This document shows, piece after piece, positions 21,894-32,388 of a stretch of DNA of 64,000 bases. Origin of the DNA: Agrypnia vestita (taxonomy: Eukaryota > Arthropoda > Insecta > Trichoptera > Phryganeidae); assembly GCA_016648135.1 (NCBI GenBank), contig JADDOH010000496.1, positions 275,159 to 339,158 of the forward strand, written 5' to 3'. Position 1 is the first letter of the stretch, and every line of letters begins with the position of its first letter. A program made the translations under genes and the position numbers. Below the pieces are notes generated by a model. That model did no database searches and was not told the origin of the DNA. It saw only the letters and a program-made list of their open reading frames with translations.

Positions 21894-23120
21894 GGTCGAA
21901 GCCAAGTAAATTTGTGTTTAATTTAATATAAAATACTTTTCTTACCTTAATACGATAAAAATATTGCAATTTTAGGGTTTTCATTGTTTTGATTATTCAT
22001 TTTTCCTTTAGCTTTTCCGTTTGTCCATTTTTCCGAATCCAAGTAAACTTGTGCTTAATTTAACATAAAATACTTTTCTTACCTTAATACGATAAAAATA
22101 TTGCAATTTTAGGGTTTTCATTGTTTTGATTATTCATTTTTCCTTTAGCTTTTCCGTTTGTCCATTTTTCCGAATCCAAGTAAACTTGTGCTTAATTTAA
22201 CATAAAATACTTTTCTTACCTTAATACGATAAAAATATTGCAATTTTAGGGTTTTCATTGTTTTGATTATTCATTTTTCCTTTAGCTTTTCCGTTTGTCC
22301 ATTATTCCGAATCCAAGTAAATTTGTGCTTAATTTAATATAAAATACTTTTCTTACCTTAAATACGATAAAAATATTGCAATTTTAGGGTTTTTATTGTT
22401 TTGATTATTCATTTTTCCTTTAGCTTTTCCGTTTGTCCATTTTTCCGAATCCAAGTAAACTTGTGCTTAATTTAATATAAAATACTTTTCTTACCTTAAT
22501 ACGATAAAAATATTGCAATTTTAGGGTTTTCATTGTTTTGATTATTCATTTTTCCTTTAGCTTTTCCGTTTGTCCATTTTTCCGAATCCAAGTAAACTTG
22601 TGCTTAATTTAATATAAAATACTTTTCTTACCTTAATACGATAAAAATATTGCAATTTTAGGGTTTTCATTGTTTTGATTATTCATTTTTCCTTTAGCTT
22701 TTCCGTTTGCAATCCAGTTTCTCCGAATCAAAGTAAACTTGTGCTTAATTTAATATAAAATACTTTTCTTACCTTAATACGATAAAAATATTGCAATTTT
22801 AGGGTTTTCATTGTTTTGATTATTCATTTTTCCTTCAGCTTTTCCGTTTGTCCATTTTTCCGAATCCAAGTAAACTTGTGCTTAATTTAATATAAAATAC
22901 TTTTCTTACCTTAAATACGATAAAAATATTGCAATTTTAGGGTTTTTATCGTTTTGATTATTCATTTTTCCTTTAGCTTTTCCGTTTGTCCATTATTCCG
23001 AATCCAAGTAAATTTGTGCTTAATTTAATATAAAATACTTTACTTACCTTAAATACGATAAAAATATTGCAATTTTAGGGTTTTTATTGTTTTGATTATT
23101 CATTTTTCCTTTAGCTTCCG
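21894..23120 (+). repeat. 137-bp satellite array, about nine units
   Basis: The word CCGAATCCAAG starts at 22033, 22170, 22307, 22445, 22582, 22723, 22860 and 22998, giving periods of 137-138 bp with one 141-bp unit. A diverged first unit begins near 21897. Units are nearly identical. Two variants (TTATTCCG with TTAAATACG and TTTTTATTG) occur at 22307 and 22998, five units apart, hinting at a duplicated higher-order block. The unit includes TGCAATTTTAGGG and TTTCCTTTAGCTTTTCCG. The array ends abruptly at ~23117 in unrelated sequence. No coding function is visible. Confidence 0.92.
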
Positions 23121-23770
23121 AACCAGGCTTACTTTTAGGACTCATCTATCCACACCTCAAGTTTTTCAAGGTGTACGGAGATTATACAGAGAAGAGACGG
23201 AGATATATTTTATTTTATACACATATACTTTAGACGAATGTTTTTATATTCAAATCAAGCAAATCACAGCCACTGCCAACATTTGTACTCACTTCATTTG
23301 CCAATTTGTTGCGACTTCACAAAAATTGCGTCGTCATTGTAAATATATTACTAGGTATTATTATTATTTATTTTCGTAGAACAGAATAAGCTTTCAATTT
23401 TTTTGTAATTTTGTGTTTTGTGTATAAATCATACGTAACAAGAAATTTTCGCTTTTATACTTTACTGGAGATATCTTACGTAAATACGTCCTTCCCTCAA
23501 TGAGTGCTTTTCATTATATTTCAAGATTAATTGACTCATAAATTTTACACCAACGCTTTCATTATTCACAATTAATGTGGCGGAAAGAATTGACCAGACA
23601 ATGAAAAAATGTGAAAAATGTAGCATCTACATTATTTAATGGTGTATTAAGCCGCACATCTTTGTTCCAGATATTTTTAAAAAAAGGAACGTTAAATACC
23701 TAATAAAATGATCATGAAAAATAACTCTTATTCGTGTGTCCTCTTTAATTTTTATTTTATTTTATTATTT
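23121..23770. other. AT-rich unannotated stretch
   Basis: The open frame at 23092-23379 overlaps the satellite's end and has no recognised domain. Nothing else was seen. Confidence 0.35.
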
Positions 23771-23774
23771 TATT

Positions 23775-24381
23775 GTCACGTTTCGTGGCTGCGGGAGGAA
23801 TGAATGAAAACACTGGAAATTAAGTAGCGATTTATTAATTAGTGATCAATTAATTATTCAATACACAAAGTCGCTTAACACGAATTAAACTTAATGCTAT
23901 TATTTAATCTACACTATATCGCAATATATTAGTCGTTTATGAACACTTTATTATCGCTGGGTAACACGTATTTATATTTATCACTTGCTAAAATATTCCG
24001 TTCTCGCACGTTATATTTAACGCTTATTTATTTTACCAATTAGGTACATCACTCAATTATCTCTCTGTCGCTTCGCAATTCGCGACTGGCCACCCTGGGC
24101 GTTGTCTCGAGGCTCGCGCTTACTTCGTACTGAGTCGAACTGTCAAACACGACAACTGAAATCGCACCGTGGCTCCGTTCCGTATTTATACCTAAATGCT
24201 TATATTTTTGTACTTTCTAGATTATTCTAGTATTTAGGAGAAGGTCCTCGTCGCTTCTTGGTTGTTCCAGTTGTTTGTAGATGTTTCGCGAAGTTTGTAA
24301 ATAATTGTAGATTTCTGTAGACCGCTCTCCATGTTCCCATACTGTTGTTCCAAGTGACATATTACCAGAGGTTCGTTACAG
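23775..24381 (-). mobile_element. LTR-like sequence, minus orientation (607 bp)
   Basis: Bounded by TGTCACG at the left and CGTTACA at the right, i.e. TGTAACG...CGTGACA in its own sense, the TG...CA ends of LTRs. Reversed, it contains CAGTTGTCGTGTTTGACAG, a promoter-like TATAAATACGG region near 24180, and AATAAATCGC as a polyadenylation-type signal near its 3' end. It is related along its length to the next sequence (24504-25059) but much diverged. No clear target duplication was found. Confidence 0.55.
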
Positions 24382-24503
24382 TAAATTAAATGATACAGTT
24401 CTTCGGTTTACCATTTATGAGGAGAATTTTTTACAAAAATGTCGCCATTTAATTTTAATTTGATTCCTGATTTTGAGTATGAAATACAATATTGAAGGTA
24501 TTG

Positions 24504-25059
24504 TAACGTATCGTATCTGCAGTAGGAATTAATGAAAACGCTGGAATTTAATAACGGATTAATAAATTACTGATTAATTAATTATTTGATGTACAAAGTC
24601 ACTCTACAATATTTAACTTAATGCTATTATTTGAATTAAACTGTTTCTTAATTTATCACTCGTCCACAAACCGTTTATTTCACTGGGTAACACTTTCTAG
24701 AAGTCTCCGCAATTATCTATCGCTTAGTTCCCACGCCTGATGGTAACACTATTTTCGATTCGTGATTCGCTGCTAGGGCCGCGTCGAAGAAACGTCAGAA
24801 TAACAATGGCGCTGGCCCCGCGGCCAGATCAGTTTATTTATACCCGATCACGTTGGATTTCCGAACACTCGAGAATTCTCTAGTATTTACTAGACTTTTT
24901 TAGTGTTTAGTCATAAGTTCTCGTAACTTCCAGATGTTCCTGGAAAGTTGCAGACGTCTCTCGAAAGCTGTAGGTAATTCTAGATCCCTCGATAGTGTTG
25001 TACCAACTTTAAAAATTGTCACTTGACAGAATAGCATAATTCTTTTTAGCCTCGTTACA
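24504..25059 (-). mobile_element. Second, diverged LTR-like sequence, minus orientation (556 bp)
   Basis: Bounded by TGTAACG and CGTTACA. It shares ordered blocks with 23775-24381: AATTAATGAAAACGCTGGAA, ACTTAATGCTATTATTTGAA, CACTGGGTAACAC and a TTATTTATACC promoter-like region. Only ~120 bp separates the two, so they could be the LTRs of a miniature element, or two independent insertions. The strong divergence favours the latter. Confidence 0.55.
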
Positions 25060-25086
25060 GTGTTATAGGCTCTTAAAAGTAATATA

Positions 25087-25385
25087 CCAGCCATACGCCC
25101 GTGAAAAATCACGGGACAATAATTGCAAGATTTTGAAGCTAAAAATTCATGTATGGAAAACCATTTGTTTTTTTTAATTGATTTTATTCGCTGAAACCTA
25201 AAAATAAATATAATTAAATAAAAACGTCAAGAGCGTGGAATTTGGTGCGGCGATCCATGCGTGTTGTGTAAGCCGCCCGCCGATGCTTATCATACACTGA
25301 TTATTTAAAGTTTTGATTCCAGCAAGTTACGGGCATTCTAGACCGATAAACAAATGGACAGACAGACAGAATTATTATATGTAGA
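25087..25385 (-). mobile_element. Short non-autonomous Helitron, 299 bp
   Basis: On the minus strand it starts TCTACATATAATAATTC (5' TC after A, 25385) and ends in the hairpin CCCGTGA-TTTT-TCACGGG (25098-25115), a GCGTAT spacer and CTGG (25087-25090), fitting Helitron termini (TC...hairpin...CTRR). Inside are the GTCCATTTG-type and CAGACAGACAG words common to the family. No helicase is encoded. Confidence 0.62.
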
Positions 25386-25471
25386 TTAGATAGACTCTTT
25401 TTCTTAAGTAGAATAATTAATTACCACAAAGAGATCCTATCTATTAAAGATAACCTTTATACCTACATTTT

Positions 25472-25610
25472 TTAATACCGATGCGAACACGGAATATGTG
25501 TCGCATGAAAATAGGACTAATTTTCTGGTGTCCTGAAATGAGGCTCCAGCTACCGATCACCAAATCACTAGGCGAACTCGAGCGAGAGAGGTGACCTAGA
25601 CTCATTTAAA
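25472..25610 (-). mobile_element. SINE fragment (same family as 14061 and 32212)
   Basis: ATGCGAACACGGAATATGTG and ATGAAAATAGGACTAA match the SINE body in minus orientation; the tRNA-like head is degraded. Confidence 0.5.
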
Positions 25611-26528
25611 AAGCAGAAGAATTTAAATAAATTTCATCATACAAAGTTACAGTGTATGCTTTTTAAGGATGACTCAAAATTTTCTTTTTCAATATACTGA
25701 TCAACTGTGTTTCTTCAGTAGTAAATCCAATGTATGCTTTGTGCACTTTTTTCAGGGGTGTACGGCTAATTTAAATTAAAAATAAAATTTGAGATACGGT
25801 TCAAAAAATATTATAAATGATACAAAGATATAGCTTTGTTTTCTTTTTCTTTATATTTCAATACTATACAATCTTATCTTCTAAACAATCAGGAAAATTG
25901 ACAAAATTGACGTTTGTAACAGAGCTTAAAATTAGAATCAAAATGTTGATACAAAAATCTCAATTTCAACCAAAATGTCACACGATTTTATTCCGAGGTA
26001 AGAAAATGTCAAATATAAAGATATTACTTTATTTGTAGGTGTTTATTTATTATTATGTTTGAATAACATTAGATTTAATATAATATGACGTTAATACATC
26101 TGGATATCTATCCTCTCAATTTTCAGTTGATATAAATATTCTGATACGACAACAAAAGGTCCTCATAAAAATGTACCCCAAACAACAACATAAATTCAAT
26201 AATAATTGTAAAAAGGCGTGATGCGACTTGAATATACGAAGTGACAAAATATATTTTATTTATAATGTAAATGTAAGACGAGAAAATGTTATTGTGTCAA
26301 ACTGTAAAAGAAATTCGGATATCATATTCCAATATAAAGGGACATCCTACAGCCTCTCCGATGACGCGTTGAATTGGAAACGCATTTTGGAAAATATCTC
26401 TACTACTTCATGAAAAATAATTTTCTTAGTTTCTTACATTCATTTATTAATACGAGTTGTAATGGTCGATAATTTTATATACACTTTCTGTGTGACATTT
26501 TGATCTAAAGCATAAAAAATTACAAATC
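25611..26528. other. AT-rich unannotated stretch
   Basis: No feature recognised. Frames at 25817-26038 and 26228-26413 have no domain and biased A/T codons. Confidence 0.4.
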
Positions 26529-26529
26529 T

Positions 26530-26957
26530 TATACTGGGTGTCCCGTATGTTGACGTCAAGCCGAAATCGGGTGATAGACCATGTATTAATAGTTATCAGA
26601 AAAATATTTTGAAATAATAAAATAAAATAAAACTATTTTAATTTTGATTCTGATTACATGGTTTGGTCAAAAAGTGACATTTTCTTCCAAGCTGGAGCAG
26701 TTTTTATCTTTGAATTTTGGACAAAAGTTTATAGAAACATTATTCAGGATTACATACATAGTGATAAAAAAATGAAGAAAACTAAAGATTTGTAGCAACA
26801 GGAGTGAAAAGACCGTCACAGGGTATAGATTTTTTTAAATGCTTATAATTTTTAAAACACATGATTGAGATTTTTTCAAATATTTTTCAGATAACTATTA
26901 TGACTTAGCCTATCACCCGATTTCGGCTTGACGTCGAGATACGGGACACCCTGTATA
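26530..26957. mobile_element. MITE with long terminal inverted repeats, 424 bp
   Basis: The termini TACTGGGTGTCCCGTA (26532) and, reversed, TACAGGGTGTCCCGTA (ending 26955) extend into ~85-bp inverted repeats that share TGACGTCAAGCCGAAATCGG and GTGATAG, then AATAGTTATC. The element is flanked by TA on both sides, as for Tc1/mariner-superfamily insertions. The interior is AT-rich with no transposase, so it is non-autonomous. The arms could form a long hairpin RNA if transcribed. Confidence 0.8.
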
Positions 26958-26989
26958 TTTTAATAAGATGACTAAAAGAAATTACGTAC

Positions 26990-27112
26990 AAAACCACCGG
27001 TAAACAATACGATCAAAGTCTAGTACATTCCGTGACAACCTGAGAAACACTACCTCACTCTGTAATTAGCTATAACATTCGAGGATCATCTAAAATAGAT
27101 AAAAAGCGACGG
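26990..27112 (+). mobile_element. LINE 3' fragment
   Basis: Words GTAATTAGCTATAACATTCG, AGGATCATCTAAAATAGAT and AAAAAGCGA parallel 61.63-61.69 kb (GGAATTAGCTACAACATTCG). That segment reads as the decayed C-terminus of a jockey-type ORF2 (LWN... region). It is interrupted on the right by an LTR-like insertion. Confidence 0.45.
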
Positions 27113-27141
27113 AACACTACAACGTCTGTTGTAGTGTTCCG
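27110..27141. repeat. Perfect 14-bp inverted repeat
   Basis: CGGAACACTACAAC (27110-27123), a 4-base loop and GTTGTAGTGTTCCG (27128-27141). It sits at the junction of the LINE fragment and the LTR-like sequence. Confidence 0.85.
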
Positions 27142-27493
27142 CCGACCGGACTACAAACGTCTGGAATGATCGGAAAGCCAACGTGTTTCCTATAAAAGGC
27201 ATGTCCGAGTCGCGCCGCAATCACTTAATTTTGACGTTTCTACCGGCGCGATATAAGCAACGGAGCGGCGGCCATAGTGGCCACTAGTGGAATACTGAGC
27301 GAAATAAATAGAGAGAAATACTTGGACTAGCTAGTGTAATCCAGCGATAATAAAATGTTCATCGGCGAATTGATAAACTGTAAAGTGTAAATTAGAGATT
27401 AGTGCTGCAGATTAATTCGTGATTTTGTAAATTTGATAAAATAATTAATCACTAATTAAAAAAATCGTTAATTAATTTGGCAATATTTATGAC
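27128..27493 (+). mobile_element. LTR-like sequence, plus orientation
   Basis: It begins near TGTAGTGTTCC (27130) and ends near ATGACA (27493). TATAAAAGGC (27193) is a good TATA box, followed ~45-60 bases on by GCCGCAATCACTTAATTTTG and TGACGTTTC. The downstream part contains GAAATAAATAGAG and GATAATAAAATG. The U3-TATA-R layout resembles the other LTRs in the window, but the sequence family is different. Confidence 0.5.
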
Positions 27494-27499
27494 AAAAAA

Positions 27500-28130
27500 A
27501 TAGTCTCAAATGCAAACCCTGATGTACTCCTATTGGAATAGTTTTTTCAAAAATTTTCTTCACATTAAAACGGGCACGAATTCACATAGCACATTCAAAT
27601 GGCAGAGTGTGAGTTTATATGAGTAAGCAAGCGTCCGGCGTTCTTGGCTCCCATTACCTTTCAGTTTTTTTTCAACTCTTATTAACCTGTACGCAAAAAG
27701 TGAGTGTGTGTGAGTACTGTGTACATGCCAGCTTTTACTGTGCATCCTATCATGAAATTAGAGTTCAGTAATTATTTAATTAGTATTTTAGGAATATATT
27801 TAGGAAGAAAAATATTGTCACGAGATTATAGAAACAGTAAGAACTACACATAATCGAGGATTTCCCAACACTCTGGACACTTTTCGATAATTTGGAAACT
27901 ATGTATGTGCGATTTCTTTGGAAATCAGTAGAACACAGAAATATACGAAAGCTTCAAGAACATGGAATCTTTTTTAAATAGCAGCAGCATCGTGCGGAAG
28001 TTAGTATTTTTTTGTTTTTGTTTCGGAAGTTTTTGACAAGCGAGAAGGCTACAGATATTCTTGATGAACGAAATAGTGCAAATTTAGTCGGCCAGCGATA
28101 AAGTACCATGGTACCTACCTGTTTGTAGAA
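27500..28130. other. AT-rich unannotated stretch
   Basis: 27840-27970 has GAGATTATAG, CGAGGATTTCCC and TTTCGATAATTTGG words seen also in the U3 part of the 15.2-kb LTR (CGAGATTCTC, CGAAGTTTTCC), so a diverged LTR piece is possible. Nothing else was recognised. Confidence 0.3.
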
Positions 28131-28134
28131 AAGT

Positions 28135-29055
28135 AGTGACTAACTAACTAACCATCACGATGTTTCCCCGCTAGGGTAGGCAGAGAGGATTGAACGCCAC
28201 ACTCTTCTATCCTGGAATACCACTTTTGCTTCGGCCACATTCATACATCTTCTCATATAAGTTCTACGGTTTTTTAACAGGGCCACGGCTACGGCTACGG
28301 TCTTTTAATAGGGCCATCCCCAAATACTTGTAGTATCTGATCTTGCCAGGTCTTTCGCGGACGCCCTCTATTCCTGTTGCCTTCAACACTTGCCTCATAT
28401 AATTTCTTAACCATCCTTTCCTCTTTCATACATTCCACATGACCAAACCATCTCAGCACTCCTTTCTTTATTCTATCTACCACACTACAGCCAGCATTGC
28501 ATTCACGTCTAATTTGTTCATTCCTCACTCTATCGACCAAAGATTTTCCATATAGGGGTCTTAGTGACCGCATTTATATCGCATTCAGTCTACTTTCATT
28601 CCTCTTTTACCAATTCCAGGCTTCACTTCCGTACATCAGGATTGGCACTAGAACGCCATTATGTACCGCTAGTCTTCCTTCCCTTGACAGATTCTTATTG
28701 TCCATAATTGCATTTAGAGCACCATTAATTTGTTTCCCGCAGTCACTCTCTTTTCGATATCATTTTCAGCCTTGCCGTCTCTCCTAAACATACTCCCCAA
28801 ATACATAAACTCGTTCACTTGTTCTAAATATTCGTTGTTTACAATTACATCACACTTAGTCACTCTTTCATCTCTCTCGAATACCATCACTTTCGATTTG
28901 CTGACATTCATCAGACTCTGCATGCGTATATCGGACATCCTGGATACCAGGCACTGCAGATCAGCTTCACTAATACTGCATCGTCTGCGTATAGTAGCCA
29001 GGGGTGAGTCCGTCCATTTTCGCTCCCACTTCTAGTTCCTTCAGTTCTTTCATCT
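28135..29055 (-). mobile_element. Decayed non-LTR retrotransposon, RTE-like family A
   Basis: The longest copy of family A here. On the minus strand it includes the reverse-transcriptase catalytic box WLLYADDAVLV (YADD encoded at 28980-28991). It continues with SKSKVMVFERDE and EQVNEFMYLGSMFRRDGKAE (28714-28938), then AVHNG-region DNA, MRSLRPLYGKSLVDRVRNEQ and GVLRWFGHVECM, ending in NRGRPRKTWQD (28295-28573). Frames switch several times, so it is a pseudogene. The 3' end carries the family words and a (GTTA)n tail, seen here as GACTAACTAACTAACC (28138-28153). It is 5'-truncated near 29055. Confidence 0.8.
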
Positions 29056-29279
29056 AGTGACGATTAGTGCAAATTATGAAATAGATTGCAAGTTAATATC
29101 CAGTCAGTAATTATTTAGTTAATTAATGTTTTTTCAGGGCTTCATTTCGTCTCCCACCGCCGCAAATGCGTGACAATATCTTTACGACAGAACTGGCGGA
29201 TAAATTTAATTGGTTATAATTTATCTCCAATGGTTGTACACAAAAAAATAATAATTACAATTTTGTAGATCTAAGTAGA

Positions 29280-29645
29280 GCACCCTTGCCGGGAAGCGTC
29301 CACCGTCTACAGTCGACAATTTTGTTCCTTTACACTTTAGACTGTAGGGCCCGCTAGAGAAATATCCCTAATAAAATTGGACATTTCAAAGTGCGTTTTT
29401 TATGGCGACCGGGGGTAACTTGACACTCAATTTCCATCGAGATATCCCCGTTACAGTTACCGTTACAGACAGTATCGTATTATACGATCGGGACCGTGCG
29501 GGAGTCGGGGTGTTCCCCCCCAGGACTCTTTAAAACTTTATGCGTCCTGCGCGCCGCGGTATTAGGTTCTTTGTCGTCCTTTGCGCCGAACTTTCAGATC
29601 AATTTGGTGCAGCCATATTGTGTTTTATGTTCTTAACCGCAAGAG
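29280..29645. other. GC-rich block, candidate conserved non-coding element
   Basis: About 360 bp with CTTGCCGGGAAGCGTCCACC, GATCGGGACCGTGCGGGAGT, CTTTATGCGTCCTGCGCGCC. TTTATGCG resembles a Caudal-class site. No frame has recognisable protein similarity. Confidence 0.35.
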
Positions 29646-30740
29646 GATCAGCATCCCATTTATATACGTGATCTGTTTTGAAGACCCTATCACCTTAAAA
29701 TGTGTTGTCAAAACTGTTTTCGTCGACGTTTCTTATTTATAAAACTATTTGAGAATGTATAAATTACTATACTTTGTTTATCAGTAGCCTTACAGGCTAT
29801 TGCATTATATCATTATTTATTAAATAAATGCGTACTACATAGATCATATTTATACATAAATACACTAAATACAGTTTAATCACAATACATATTTTATAAC
29901 AAGTTTTTTTTTAATTAATACGCATGTATTAATGTTAAATAGGAAAAATATAAAGGTATAAATAAATAATAAAAATGTAGGTGTAACATGAATTACACCC
30001 CTGAAAAGTAGGTATGCCATAAAAAAATTCTGAAATTATTTACATACTTTTCTAATTCAGTTTTAATTTTGTTTCATGTTAAAAAAATCTATGGATTTTC
30101 TAACTTACTACTTATTTTTAGTTTTTCCTATCTATACATTTCTTCGCCAAAATTCTTAAAGGCGTTTGGTTTTAACAATATCTACCTTATTCTTCGATCT
30201 AAGACCTCATCTATGAACTTTCTATAACACTATTAGTTTATAATTATTAAGACGGTATTCTCAATATAAATAATTGCACTGCTAGAAAATTCTCTTCATG
30301 CCGAAGTATTTGGTATGCTGTACGTACAGTCTCTGTGCACAATTTCAGACTTAACTTTAATTTATAAGATTTTTTAAATAGTCTAAATACGTAAGTCTTT
30401 TTATAGAAATGTCCGTCACTAACGCTACCGTATGGAGTTTTTTTTCTAGTGTTTATTTTCTTTGTTTATTATAGATACACATTCATATACCAAACTATAA
30501 AGCGGTTTTACGGTATACTACTTATACGCTAACACAAGCATACAACGATATCACGATAATTTTATTTGATGTGAAAATTAAATTTTAATTGACATTTCGT
30601 GAAAAACTGAAGCAAATTATGTAGAATTTCAGCAATAAGAAATCGTATATATTTGTTCTCAAAGTATGTAATTGATGATCCTATATTTTATAAATCTACA
30701 ATTTTAGAGATATAGCAATATTATTGATAGATTTGGGGTT
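29646..30740. other. AT-rich gene-free stretch
   Basis: Nothing recognised. Confidence 0.4.
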
Positions 30741-30744
30741 AACT

Positions 30745-30965
30745 TTGTAGAGGTTATAAATAAAAATATAAATTATGTTATCTCTACGGGAATTTAAATA
30801 TAATTTTATATTTTACTACTCAAGTTAGATGGAATCAGAATCTTTCATCGACAGGTGAAGTATTAAAATTGACAAACTTGTGTATACATAATTAAACTCA
30901 TGTAGAGATGAATAAGCTTTTCACGCAATTTATTGAGTTATACATAGGTTATTATATTCCCTTAC
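30745..30965. mobile_element. Palindromic MITE-like element
   Basis: TTATCTCTACGGGAATTTAA (~30779) is answered on the opposite strand by TAATTAAACTCATGTAGAGATG (near 30889). Further out, TTTTCACGCAATTTATTGAG occurs on the right. The same words occur at 52806-53025, where both arms are clearer. Confidence 0.45.
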
Positions 30966-31165
30966 CGCCTTTATGAAGCTCATTATCTTTACGCTGATAA
31001 CAAATTTATTATATAGTTCCATATAACAAATTTAAAAACTTATTTTTTCTTCACAATGAAGGTTTTTGTTCACAATGAAACACGCTAAGAGTAAATATTT
31101 TGAGAATGTTCAACATTTTCAAAAACACAATAATGCATTTTATCCCAGGGGGACATCATCCATCA

Positions 31166-31330
31166 AAATATATATATTATAGATGTCTCATAGAGACGAA
31201 GCTATTTTTATATGGGAAAGTAGGTTTGGAAGTCTTTTTGGGTGTTCATAGGGCTTACGACATACTTCCATACCAACTTTCTCATATAAAAAATAGCTTC
31301 GTCTCTAAGAGACATCTATAATATATATCT
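31166..31330. mobile_element. Foldback MITE, ~62-bp arms
   Basis: The left arm (31168-31231) and the right arm (31263-31329) are near-perfect reverse complements: TATAGATGTCTCATAGAGAC versus TATAGATGTCTCTTAGAGAC, followed by GAAGCTATTTTTATATGGGA versus GAAGCTATTTTTTATATGAG. The loop is ~30 bases. Related arms are at 20535 and 39590. It has no coding content. Confidence 0.75.
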
Positions 31331-31439
31331 TGAATACACGCTAAGAATAATTTATTATTACTACGTTCTGCGGCATTTTACGCGGAATTTTTATGCGACA
31401 TGTGGAATATTCGAGAAAAAAATTTTTCGAATATCACTG

Positions 31440-31960
31440 GAAGTAATGAACATAATAAAGTCGTGTCACCATTGACGTTCCATGAAGGATGAAAAGACTG
31501 AAAAAGATATGTCACGAAACGATTGCACTCGTAAAGCTAAATAGCCGGAAGTCGCGTCCCGCCAGTTTTTCCTATCTGTACGTTTTGCGAAATCCATTTT
31601 GGCGTTATGTTTAAACAGGAACACGCTCTCGTCTTTTACATTCAGCGACACGCCATTTCGCTGGTAAATGCGTAATGCAAGTTTATCGAAAACCTTTCAG
31701 CGGCAGCCGCCCGCCCAGCCGCCCGCCCAGCCGCGTGCGCCGCCGCGGAAGCTGCTCGTGATAAGGGAGCCATACTTGGGTAAGTGATGGCAAACTTACA
31801 CAAGTTCTGATGGTGTTTTCAAGTTTTTACCCTGAAATACAACCCGCGGCCGCCGAACCGCTCCCGGGGGCTTCATAAACTGCGATATTTCAAATCAAAT
31901 ATCGGAAAGTCTCCGCGAAGCCGGCCCCTGAAGCGCTTTCGTGCTTTTTGGGAGTGTAAA
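31440..31960. other. GC-rich block with a short tandem repeat
   Basis: About 500 bp, including two copies of the 12-base unit CCGCCCGCCCAG (31707-31730), then GCCGCCGCGGAAGCTGCTCG, CAACCCGCGGCCGCCGAACC and a long GGAAAGTCTCCGCGAAGCC section. The minus frame 31466-31651 has no recognised domain. It is a candidate conserved regulatory block. Confidence 0.35.
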
Positions 31961-31972
31961 ACTATTAAGACA

Positions 31973-32178
31973 CTGGCTGTAACCCGTCAAAAATGACGGT
32001 ACTTTTACATGTCGGTTCCTAAAAAAAAAAAAAAGTACAAAAAAAATTTACTGTCCTGGAGTGATCCAAGGCTTTATAGGACTATGTTTAAAAAAAAAAA
32101 TTAAAATAATACTATAAAGAAGTTACACGAAGTGACGGGGACGGACAGACGGACAAACTAAAAAAATAATACAAATAA
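31973..32178 (-). mobile_element. Helitron fragment (CCCGTCA hairpin type)
   Basis: Hairpin CCGTCA/TGACGG and the GTTACAG spacer near the terminus (31976; CTAG mutated to CCAG). The interior CTGTCCTGGAGTGATCCAAG and GACGGACAGACGGACAAAC match the copy at 54105-54331. The 5' end is unclear. Confidence 0.6.
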
Positions 32179-32211
32179 AACATAATCAAGAGAAGTTAAT
32201 GATCATAAGAG

Positions 32212-32388
32212 AGTAGCTTGTGGTTAGGACACTCGCCTCGTGATCCAGAGGTCGAGCGTTCGTATCTTACTCCAGACCAGCAAGTTAGTCCTATTTTCAT
32301 AGCACAAGCATTTAGCTTAGTTTGAAAATAGTAAGAATATTAATGTGACATGTATTCCGTGTTCGCATCTCTATTAAAAAAAAAAAAC
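32212..32388 (+). mobile_element. tRNA-derived SINE with poly(A) tail
   Basis: The most complete SINE copy in plus orientation. It has a tRNA-like head (TAGCTTGTGGTTAGGACACT, TCGCCTCGTGATCC, degraded B box GCGTTCGTATC), a body with CAAGTTAGTCCTATTTTCAT and ATTCCGTGTTCGCATCTC, and a poly(A) tract at 32375-32386. The body corresponds to the reverse of 14061-14241. Confidence 0.78.

Noticed and set aside
21894..23120. CRISPR-like array
   Set aside because: The repeats are 137 bp, directly adjacent and without unique spacers; it is a eukaryotic satellite.
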